Source: Bacteroidota bacterium
GTDB lineage: Bacteria; Bacteroidota; Ignavibacteria; UBA10030; UBA6906
NCBI GenBank assembly: GCA_003541875.1
Contig: DPLS01000362.1
Location: 2,114-13,446 of the forward strand
Length of the DNA: 11,333 nt
Direction: 5' to 3'
Each line of letters starts with the position of its first letter. Within the stretch, counting starts at the first letter, position 1. Below are positions 1 through 6,414 of the stretch, piece after piece. The notes beneath the pieces were generated by a model, which saw nothing but the letters and a program-made list of their open reading frames with translations, was not told where the DNA came from and made no database searches. The position numbers and the translations under genes were made by a program.

Positions 1-1
1 G

Positions 2-47
2 TGAGTGCGGACGTTGATATGCCTGCTGCGGCCAAGGACTGCACTCA
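2..47 (-). repeat. Inverted repeat at the OMP gene stop codon, possible terminator stem
   Basis: TGAGTGC at 2-8 and GCACTCA at 41-47 are exact reverse complements of seven bases, separated by 32 bases. The right arm includes the stop codon of the outer-membrane protein gene, so on the minus strand the hairpin would form just as the gene ends. A terminator would need a T-rich run after it, which would lie outside the window, so the role cannot be settled here. The arms are short and the loop is long, so chance is quite possible. Confidence 0.25.
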
Positions 48-758
48 GTAGGTAAACACGGTACCGAGCTGAAAAATCATGCCGTCGGTCTCTACGCGCG
101 CATCAAACGGCGCAAGACTCACGGTGATAGGCGTTCCATGATACATAATCGGCGATGTGGTAAACTGATTGGTGGTTTGAAACTGCAGGTCACGGAACTT
201 CATCTCTGCATTGATGGAGAACCATTCGGTAAACCGATAGCTCAGCCCACCCAACACGTGAATCCCGAAACCATGCCCGGTCGCTGTTGTGGGCGCTTCG
301 GCGTCACCGAGCTTGTATACTCGTCTCCCAAAATACCCCCCCACCCCCCCACCCATGAAGACGCCAAACGCCTGACCCGAGACGGGGAGAAGGAAGTATC
401 CAGTCAGCTCGACGGGGATGGCAACGTACCCATCCTCCACTGGCACCGACTGCGCCGTAGAGAAGAATTTCGAATAGCCCATTGTTGTCCTGATATACTC
501 AGCAGAAAGTCCAAGGGCGAGGCGAGTTTCGGAAAACTGGTGGCGGACCTCCACACCGTAACCAAAAAATCCTTCAAGGGGAAAATACTGGCTGCTCTGG
601 AAGATATCCCGAGAACTGGGATTGGGGAAGAGACGGGAAGCGGTCGTGAAACTTCCACTGAGTGCAACAGAAAAGTATCGCTCCTGCGCCCACGCTGAAG
701 ACGCAATCGTCGACACACCCAAGACGAACAGAGCTGCCAAGGAAACTCTACTCATCAT
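45..758 (-). CDS. Outer-membrane beta-barrel protein (porin-like, family unassigned)
   Basis: A 237-residue exported protein. Residues 1-24 form a signal peptide with a hydrophobic core (LAALFVLGVSTIA) and an AWA|Q cleavage site. The mature part is rich in alternating hydrophobic/polar and Gly/aromatic stretches (for example GFFGYGVEVRHQF and FGIHVLGGLSYRF) and ends in an aromatic residue (FQLGTVFTY), as expected for a small barrel of the 'outer membrane protein beta-barrel' type inserted by the BAM complex. I do not recognise a specific family or ligand. The ORF also opens at a GTG at 770, but GAGG at 765-768 lies six bases before the ATG at 758, so I chose that; the next codon is also ATG (755). 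It sits 20 bases after the PPIase gene on the same strand and is probably co-transcribed, a plausible client next to its folding factor. A G-rich tract within codons 135-141 is noted separately. Confidence 0.8.
   Translation of the reverse strand: MMSRVSLAALFVLGVSTIASSAWAQERYFSVALSGSFTTASRLFPNPSSRDIFQSSQYFPLEGFFGYGVEVRHQFSETRLALGLSAEYIRTTMGYSKFFSTAQSVPVEDGYVAIPVELTGYFLLPVSGQAFGVFMGGGVGGYFGRRVYKLGDAEAPTTATGHGFGIHVLGGLSYRFTEWFSINAEMKFRDLQFQTTNQFTTSPIMYHGTPITVSLAPFDARVETDGMIFQLGTVFTY
336..354 (-). repeat. G3-T-G7-T-G7 tract inside the OMP gene (quadruplex motif / slippage site)
   Basis: The plus strand reads C7, A, C7, A, C3, so the coding strand carries G3-T-G7-T-G7 encoding Gly and Val residues 136-141 of the barrel protein. 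Four G-triplets with one-base loops can be drawn from it, which fits the classic G-quadruplex pattern. Each G7 run is also a candidate for replication slippage. Gain of one G would bring a stop at 306-304, about ten codons on; loss of one G would bring a stop at 244-242. Whether the run length varies is not visible from one sequence. Confidence 0.75.
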
Positions 759-778
759 TGCCCACCTCACATCAGAGC

Positions 779-2875
779 TTATCTGAAGAAGTCGTCCCTG
801 TTATCTTCTATGTCAGCATTCTCCTTGAGTTTTGCAATCCAATCAGCCAGGAAACGGTTTTTCTTTTCCTGAAGCAACTGATTCCTCAAGCCATCGCGTT
901 CGGCTGCATAGGCAGCGGAATCAAATTGGCTTTGTGAGAGAAGCTGAATAAGATACGCGCCGCGGAAACCGGACACCGGCGGAGAGATCTGTCCGACTGA
1001 GAGACCGGAAACAGCACCGACAAAATTGAGGTCGCGACCAATCCCGGGCACACCTGCAGAAAGCGTGAACTGGCCCGATCGCTGGGCGTGTATTGCAGGG
1101 TTGAGCTGCGTGACTTTTGTGAGACTGTCGGTCGGAGATAGTTTTGTCCTAAGAGCAGCAGCAACTTCCTCGGCCTTCGCGAGCTTCTTCTTTCGCAGCA
1201 CCAAGGGCTTGATGGATTCCTTTACCTCGTCGAATGGTCTCACTCCGGCATTCTTGATTTCGGCAACCGAAAATACAGCATAACCGTTCGGGACGCCAAA
1301 GGGTTCACTCACGGTGCCAACCTTGTTCTTGAAAGCCCACCTTGTCACTGATTCGTTGACACCGAGTCCGGGAACGATGCCGCCCTTCTCCTGCACCTGC
1401 GATTCCTTCACTTCAAGACCCGTGGATTGTGCCTCTTTGGTGAACTCTGACGCTCGCGCGTTGTAGGCAAAGTCCCGTGACCGCTCGAAGATATCGTTCT
1501 TCGTTTGAGAGCCGGTCGTAATGGGCAGGAAAATCTTGGAGACTCTCACTTCTCTGTTATCCTTGCCTGTCAGCTTGATGATGTGTATGCCAAATTGTGT
1601 GCGGATCGGACCGGCGATCTCGCCAATTCTCATCTTGAAGGCTGTATTTTCGAACTCCTTTACCATCCTTCCTTTGGTAAACCATCCGAGGTCGCCACCA
1701 CGCGCCGCAGAGCCGGGATCCTTTGAGTACTTCTTCGCAAGCGCCGAGAAGTCCTTCCCGGTTCTTGCTCCTGCCGCAACCTCCCGGGCCGTGGCCTTAA
1801 CGGCATTCGTATCCTTCTCTCCTTCGAACGAGAAAAGAATATGGCTGGCTCTGAGATAGTCGTTGTCAGACTTCCGTTGATCGATGACCTTCATCAACTG
1901 ATAGCCGTCGTTCTCAAGCCGCGGACCCAGCACGTCTCCAATCCTTCCTGCAAAAACGAGGCTGTCTGTACCCGGATTCAACTCACCATGCCGGAACCAC
2001 GCACCACTATCGGTCTTGTCGGTATATGTTGCAGTGAGCTGGACAAAATCCATCCCGCTCCGGGCTTTTGATGCTGCATCTTCAATCTCCGTTCGTCGAC
2101 CGTTCGAATCTGCTGCCGATGGCATCTCTCTGAACTGCACGTACTTGAGCTTCCGGCTAGCCTCCACCTTATACTGATCCAGGTTCTCTTCATAGTACGC
2201 TTTCAGATCCTCATCACTGACTTGCACCTCATCATCTTTCACCAATTGGTTTGCGTCAAAGAGCGCATACAAAACATCGTACTGCTGCCGCTGATCGGCA
2301 AACCGGGCACGAACATCCCCTTCACTCACTCTAACGGAAGCCAGAGCCAAACTCTGCAATTTCTCCGATAGCCGTTGCCGCTTGAGTTCCGGTTCAACCT
2401 GAGCAAGAATATCCTTGTTGCGAGGATCCATAATCGCCTGATCGTATGCCTGGCGGTTGAAACGGCCGAGGGAATCCATGAAATTCCGTGTAAGCATTTG
2501 AGGTGGGTTCTCGCCCCGCGCCCAATCACGCAACTCGTCATCCGTCACCGTTATACCCAGACGTTTTATTTCCTCGTCAACGAGATGTTGGGTGATGATG
2601 GTCTGCCAGACCTGTTCCCGGACCTGCTTGAGTTGATTTTCATCGGGCTCATTCCCGGTTTGGGATTTTTGATTGTCGGAGAAGACCTTGAGGAGGTCCG
2701 AGAACTCTTTGTAGGTAACTTTCTTTCCATTCACTTTTCCAACGACATCTGAACCTCTCCCGCGGAGCCCCATATAGTCCATTCCCCATTCGAAGACGAT
2801 GGTGATGAGGAATGCAATTAGAAGCCCGAAGAGTACGTATGGCATGCTATCACGCATGCGAGTCATGATCGGCAT
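779..2875 (-). CDS. Membrane-anchored peptidyl-prolyl isomerase/chaperone, PpiD/SurA-like parvulin
   Basis: A 698-residue folding factor for exported proteins. Residues 13-29 form one membrane helix after a short basic N-terminus, so the bulk should face the periplasm, as in PpiD. Residues 43-200 are the SurA_N-like helical region that holds unfolded clients (GKVNGKKVTYKEF start, VREQVWQTIITQHLVDEEI helix). A well-formed parvulin domain spans about 341-437: ASHILF at 343, FSALAKKYSKDPGSA near 376-390, GGDLGWF at 393-399, and FGIHIIKL at 428-435. The regions at about 240-335 and 443-540 look like two further, degenerate parvulin copies. It is close to E. coli PpiD (about 620 residues) in layout but longer. 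The start is the ATG at 2875; GGAGGT lies 11 bases upstream, a rather long spacing. It diverges from secD and precedes the barrel protein gene, consistent with envelope biogenesis. Confidence 0.88.
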   Translation of the reverse strand: MPIMTRMRDSMPYVLFGLLIAFLITIVFEWGMDYMGLRGRGSDVVGKVNGKKVTYKEFSDLLKVFSDNQKSQTGNEPDENQLKQVREQVWQTIITQHLVDEEIKRLGITVTDDELRDWARGENPPQMLTRNFMDSLGRFNRQAYDQAIMDPRNKDILAQVEPELKRQRLSEKLQSLALASVRVSEGDVRARFADQRQQYDVLYALFDANQLVKDDEVQVSDEDLKAYYEENLDQYKVEASRKLKYVQFREMPSAADSNGRRTEIEDAASKARSGMDFVQLTATYTDKTDSGAWFRHGELNPGTDSLVFAGRIGDVLGPRLENDGYQLMKVIDQRKSDNDYLRASHILFSFEGEKDTNAVKATAREVAAGARTGKDFSALAKKYSKDPGSAARGGDLGWFTKGRMVKEFENTAFKMRIGEIAGPIRTQFGIHIIKLTGKDNREVRVSKIFLPITTGSQTKNDIFERSRDFAYNARASEFTKEAQSTGLEVKESQVQEKGGIVPGLGVNESVTRWAFKNKVGTVSEPFGVPNGYAVFSVAEIKNAGVRPFDEVKESIKPLVLRKKKLAKAEEVAAALRTKLSPTDSLTKVTQLNPAIHAQRSGQFTLSAGVPGIGRDLNFVGAVSGLSVGQISPPVSGFRGAYLIQLLSQSQFDSAAYAAERDGLRNQLLQEKKNRFLADWIAKLKENADIEDNRDDFFR

Positions 2876-2927
2876 AGCGGGAAACGACCTCCAAACAGGT
2901 AAGAAGAAATACTATAGAAACACGTTC

Positions 2928-2956
2928 AATATAACTTAAACCCCCAGGAAATGCAA
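2928..2956 (-). promoter_or_regulatory. Promoter of the PPIase-OMP operon
   Basis: On the minus strand, TTGCAT (2956-2951) and TATATT (2933-2928) are separated by exactly 17 bases, a good match to the general sigma-70-type pattern. Transcription would begin near 2921 and leave a leader of about 46 bases containing GGAGGT at 2892-2887. Its -35 element is 11 bases from that of the secD promoter, so the two are back to back. Confidence 0.6.
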
Positions 2957-2967
2957 CGCTTTTTTGA

Positions 2968-2998
2968 TTGACTATTGGTCGGGATTGGTTTATATTTG
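2968..2998 (+). promoter_or_regulatory. Promoter of the secD-secF-STAS operon, Bacteroidota-like
   Basis: TTGACT (2968-2973), 17 bases, then TATATT (2991-2996) nearly matches the sigma-70 consensus. The extended TATATTTG (2991-2998) also fits the Bacteroidota -7 element TAnnTTTG, with TTG 20 bases before it as the -33 element. The leader to the secD start would be about 60 bases. This is one of the better clues to the lineage of the host. Confidence 0.65.
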
Positions 2999-3053
2999 TG
3001 AGCTTAAATTACGAAGAGTGCTCCCTTCCAAGTTATTTCCCGTACGCTTGATC

Positions 3054-3060
3054 CCGGAGG
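3054..3060 (+). promoter_or_regulatory. Ribosome binding site deciding the secD GTG start
   Basis: CCGGAGG ends six bases before the GTG at 3067. This strong Shine-Dalgarno match at the usual spacing is what fixes a GTG rather than a later ATG as the secD start. The next in-frame Met is at residue 72, inside the conserved GLDLQGG region, so it cannot be the start. Confidence 0.75.
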
Positions 3061-3066
3061 TTTGTA

Positions 3067-4902
3067 GTGCGAAAGAACCGAGGTAAAATCTTTCTTATTG
3101 TTGCAACCGTCCTGTTGTCGCTGTACTTCCTGTACCCGACATGGAAGGACCATCAGCTTCATAATCAACTATTGTCTCTTCGAGGCATTGATAGTGTCCA
3201 ATTCCTTGAGACCAAAGACAGCGAGATACGAGATGCCCGGACCAAACGCATCAAGCTTGGTCTTGACCTGCAAGGTGGAATGCGTGTCGTCCTTGAAACA
3301 AATGTCCTCAAATTGGTTGAGGATCTCGCGAAGAATAAGGACGACGCATATGCTGACATCATCCGTCAAGTGCGGGAGGAGTCCAAAAAGTCTGAGGAAT
3401 CTCCCGTTCTTCTGCTGCGGAAGAAGTTTGAAGAACGCCAGATTCGCATGAGTAGGTACTATGGCAGCTTACGTGACGAAAACGAGAAGATTTACACTTT
3501 CCTGGAAGACGAGGCGAAGAAGGCCATAGACCGCGGGATTGAGATCGTTCGAAACCGTGTTGATCAATACGGGGTGTCTGAACCTTCAATCCAAAAACTC
3601 GGCGGAACCAGAATCATCGTCGAGCTTCCGGGTGTCACAAAGGAATCCGAGGTTCGCCAACTTTTGCAGGGCACCGCGCTGCTTGAGTTCAAGCTGCTGA
3701 AGGACCCCGAGGTATCATACAGGGTACTTGAATCGATCGACAAGGCACTTGCATCTACGGGCGGGGTCGCTGACTCTTCCGATACTACTGCGAAGAAGGA
3801 CACGACAAAGATCTCGACCCCCGAAGGAGAGAAGACTGCCGAGGAGCTTGCCAGGGAGCACCCATTGTTCACACTGATGGGTGCCAACAAACAGTCAGGT
3901 GAAGCGGCTGTCCCCGAGGATTTCAAGGATAAGGTGCGCCGGCTATTGGACCGAGAAGATATCAAGGCTCTCATTCCCACGGACATGCAGTTCGCCTGGA
4001 GTGCAAAGACGCACCTCTCGCAGGATGGTCGAAAATTCTACAACCTCTACCCGGTGAAGACCACTCCGGAACTCACAGGAGGAGTGATAGTCAATGCCAA
4101 GGGAACTGTCGATCCCAATACGAGTATGCCCATCGTGACAATGGAGATGAACAGCGAAGGATCGCGGGATTGGGCACGGATCACAGGTGCCAACATCAAC
4201 AAGCGCATCGCCATCGTGCTCGACAATGCGGTGTTCTCCGCGCCCGTGGTCCGCAACAAGATCATCGGAGGACATTCTCAGATCGAGGGAATGGAAAATC
4301 AGGACGAAGCGCGACTGCTTGAAATTGTTCTTAAAGCTGGTGCATTGCCTGCCCCGGTTGAGATCGTAGAACAACGGTCGGTGGGTGCTTCACTCGGTGA
4401 AGATTCAATCCGCAGCGGCATCTACTCTTCGGTTCTGGCAACCGTACTGACGATCTTATTCATGGTTGTGTATTACCGAACAGGGGGGGCCATCGCCGAC
4501 ATAGCGGTGGTCTTTTGCCTTCTCTTTGTGCTCGCCGTTCTAGCTGCTTTCCAGGGAACGCTTACGCTTCCGGGCACAGCCGGCATCATTCTTACGTTGG
4601 CTGTGGCAGTTGATGCAAACGTCCTGATTTATGAGCGCATCCGCGAAGAACAGGCAACCGGAAAGACTATGCGCGCCGCGATCGACGCTGGGTATTCAAA
4701 GGCATTTACTGCCATCTTTGACTCCAACCTGACGACATTCATTACAGGTGTGATCCTGTACCAATTCGGAACGGGACCCGTTCAAGGATTTGCGCTCACA
4801 CTGATGATTGGCATTGCCGCCAGCATGTTCAGTTCCATCTTTATCACGAGGGTGATATTTGAAATGCTAACCGAAAAGTATGGTGCCGTGAGCTTCGGCT
4901 AG
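3067..4902 (+). CDS. secD: Protein translocase subunit SecD
   Basis: SecD is the larger half of the SecDF complex, an RND-type membrane protein that uses the proton gradient to pull secreted proteins out of the SecYEG channel on the periplasmic side. At 611 residues it matches the usual SecD length. It has an N-terminal membrane helix (about 8-24), the LGLDLQGG signature (64-71), and a periplasmic P1 region with the IEIVRNRVDQYGVSEPSIQ motif (158-176) and GTRIIVELPGV (180-190). Five more helices follow between about 452 and 600, including the conserved VDANVLIYERIREE (515-528) whose Asp516 lies in the proton pathway of the family. A hydrophilic Ser/Thr/Lys/Glu-rich stretch (about 231-285) interrupts the P1 region and is probably a lineage-specific insertion. 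Translation starts at GTG. secF follows after 55 bases in the same operon. Confidence 0.97.
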   Translation: MRKNRGKIFLIVATVLLSLYFLYPTWKDHQLHNQLLSLRGIDSVQFLETKDSEIRDARTKRIKLGLDLQGGMRVVLETNVLKLVEDLAKNKDDAYADIIRQVREESKKSEESPVLLLRKKFEERQIRMSRYYGSLRDENEKIYTFLEDEAKKAIDRGIEIVRNRVDQYGVSEPSIQKLGGTRIIVELPGVTKESEVRQLLQGTALLEFKLLKDPEVSYRVLESIDKALASTGGVADSSDTTAKKDTTKISTPEGEKTAEELAREHPLFTLMGANKQSGEAAVPEDFKDKVRRLLDREDIKALIPTDMQFAWSAKTHLSQDGRKFYNLYPVKTTPELTGGVIVNAKGTVDPNTSMPIVTMEMNSEGSRDWARITGANINKRIAIVLDNAVFSAPVVRNKIIGGHSQIEGMENQDEARLLEIVLKAGALPAPVEIVEQRSVGASLGEDSIRSGIYSSVLATVLTILFMVVYYRTGGAIADIAVVFCLLFVLAVLAAFQGTLTLPGTAGIILTLAVAVDANVLIYERIREEQATGKTMRAAIDAGYSKAFTAIFDSNLTTFITGVILYQFGTGPVQGFALTLMIGIAASMFSSIFITRVIFEMLTEKYGAVSFG

Positions 4903-4957
4903 GGAAACTCTGCGCCGCAAGAGCAATTGATCGATTGACTTACTGGAGAACGAGTAC

Positions 4958-5872
4958 ATGAGGCTGTTTAAGAAAACAAATATTGATTTCATGGGGAAGC
5001 GGAAAATCTGGTACTCCATTTCCTTAACGTTGCTTGTGATTGGAATGATCTCCCTTGTCATCAAGGGACCTGACTTCGGAATTGATTTCCTCGGCGGAAC
5101 AGAATTAATCGTTGCTTTCAGCCAGGACGTGCAAATATCCGATGTCCGCACAGCAATGGACAAAATCGGGATGAAAGCTGAGATCAAGACGTTCGGCTCA
5201 ACAAAAGATATCCTGATTCGGACGGTAGAACAGGGAGAGGGTGGCACCGTAGCGGATAAGATTCGCGGCACACTGAAGGCGTCCTTCCCCGATAATCCGT
5301 TCAGTGTCCTCAAGGAGGACAAGATCGGGCCCAAGGTGGGTGCAGAACTGCGCCGGGATGCCATCTATGCGGTCATTGCATCTCTTATAGCCATCGGGCT
5401 ATATGTGGCGTTCAGGTTCAAGTTTATCTACGGCGTTGGTGCCGTTGTAGCACTTTTCCACGACGTGCTGATTACTCTCGGCATGGTTTCGATCTTCGAT
5501 GGAATGCTAAACCTTGAAATCACCCAAAACATGATCGCGGCGTTCTTGACACTTGTCGGTCTCTCCATCAACGACACCGTGGTCATATTCGATCGTATGC
5601 GTGAGAACCAAAAAATCTTCCGGGGCATGAGCCTCAATGATGTCATGAACAAGAGCCTGAATGAGACTCTGAGCCGCACGATTATTACATCGGGCACCAT
5701 CTTCATTGTGCTTGTCGTGTTGCTGGTATTTGGAGGAGAGGTCAACCGCGGGTTTTCATTTGCGCTCACTATCGGCATTATTACGGGAACCTATTCTTCA
5801 ATCTACATAGCGAGCGCGGTCGTGCTTGAATGGGCGCTCCGCACTCAGCGACAAGCAAAGCTGATCGACTAA
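4958..5872 (+). CDS. secF: Protein translocase subunit SecF
   Basis: SecF pairs with SecD in the inner membrane to complete the proton-driven export motor. The 304-residue protein has a first helix at about 18-36, the family signature FGIDFLGGTEL (40-50), a short periplasmic P4 domain (about 51-125), and five further helices between about 132 and 290. The helix-4 signature GLSINDTVVIFDRMREN (201-217) is complete, including Asp206 and Arg213. ATG 4958 is preceded by GGAG nine bases upstream. The protein is whole, with no sign of decay. It lies 55 bases after secD and 23 bases before a STAS-domain gene, so all three are likely on one transcript. Confidence 0.97.
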   Translation: MRLFKKTNIDFMGKRKIWYSISLTLLVIGMISLVIKGPDFGIDFLGGTELIVAFSQDVQISDVRTAMDKIGMKAEIKTFGSTKDILIRTVEQGEGGTVADKIRGTLKASFPDNPFSVLKEDKIGPKVGAELRRDAIYAVIASLIAIGLYVAFRFKFIYGVGAVVALFHDVLITLGMVSIFDGMLNLEITQNMIAAFLTLVGLSINDTVVIFDRMRENQKIFRGMSLNDVMNKSLNETLSRTIITSGTIFIVLVVLLVFGGEVNRGFSFALTIGIITGTYSSIYIASAVVLEWALRTQRQAKLID

Positions 5873-5895
5873 GAGAACTGGCGAACGGGGTCTCT

Positions 5896-6237
5896 ATGAA
5901 GTTCAAAGTTGCACACCAGGGAACGGTAACAGTCATCAGTCTGCAAGGGAACGTGATGGGAGGTCCTGACGCGACCACTCTCAACTCTCAGCTCCATGAG
6001 TTGATGTTGGAAGGGAAGAAGCGGGTCGTGCTCGATCTCGCCGAAGTCGAATTCATGAATAGCTCCGGTCTTGGCATGCTGATCGGTGGCGCATCGACAC
6101 TGAAGAATGCCGGCGGGACGTTGAAGCTCGCGCTCGCGTCGGAGAAGATTCTCGCCCTCATCAAGATTACGAAACTGTCGCCTCTCTTCGAGCACTTCGA
6201 TTCTGTGAAAGCAGCCGTTGACAGTTTTAAGAAATAG
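5896..6237 (+). CDS. Single-domain STAS protein, anti-sigma factor antagonist-like
   Basis: A 113-residue cytoplasmic protein made of one STAS domain. Beta strands VTVISLQGNV (11-20) and RVVLDLAEVEFM (43-54) frame the fold, and NSSGLGMLIGG (55-65) is the motif that in SpoIIAA-type antagonists holds the serine phosphorylated by an anti-sigma kinase; here Ser57 aligns with that serine and Asn55 replaces the common Asp. Such proteins usually bind an HATPase-type anti-sigma factor or switch kinase when unphosphorylated. No partner kinase, phosphatase or sigma factor is in the window. I chose the ATG at 5896 rather than an upstream start at 5830, because that one overlaps secF and adds residues unlike a STAS domain. 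The ribosome site is weak (GGGG at 5887-5890). Last gene of the secDF operon. Confidence 0.88.
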   Translation: MKFKVAHQGTVTVISLQGNVMGGPDATTLNSQLHELMLEGKKRVVLDLAEVEFMNSSGLGMLIGGASTLKNAGGTLKLALASEKILALIKITKLSPLFEHFDSVKAAVDSFKK

Positions 6238-6257
6238 ATTGCTTCTCACACATGATT

Positions 6258-6295
6258 CTCCGACCTTTCATCGTGAAAGCTCGGAGATTTTTTTT
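6258..6295 (+). terminator. Intrinsic terminator of the secD-secF-STAS operon
   Basis: Outer stem CTCCGA (6258-6263) pairs with TCGGAG (6281-6286). After a single C-C mismatch, an inner stem CTTTC (6265-6269) pairs with GAAAG (6275-6279) around the loop ATCGT. One A and then eight T residues (6288-6295) follow. It begins about 20 bases after the STAS stop and separates this operon from purA. Confidence 0.9.
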
Positions 6296-6414
6296 GCCTA
6301 TGTGTTCCCCTTTCATGATCAACGCTCACATGACGGTTCCCATCTCTCCTCTGTCCGGAATGCGTACAGCCGCCTGGCAGACTCCATAGACTTTGGCAAG
6401 GAAATAGAACGCGC

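Noticed and set aside
138..698. A 186-codon plus-strand open frame opposite the barrel protein gene
   Set aside because: The minus-strand frame has a signal peptide, ribosome site and barrel-like pattern; the plus-strand product is a low-hydrophobicity shadow with no recognisable features.
5830..5895. Upstream ATG for the STAS gene, overlapping the end of secF
   Set aside because: It would add 22 residues in the shadow frame of secF that do not belong to a STAS domain; the ATG at 5896 starts directly at the first beta strand.
6296..6414. Purine riboswitch or promoter ahead of purA
   Set aside because: No conserved purine-aptamer core and no -35/-10 pair at acceptable spacing; TAGACTTTG at 6387-6395 has one base too many to fit TAnnTTTG.
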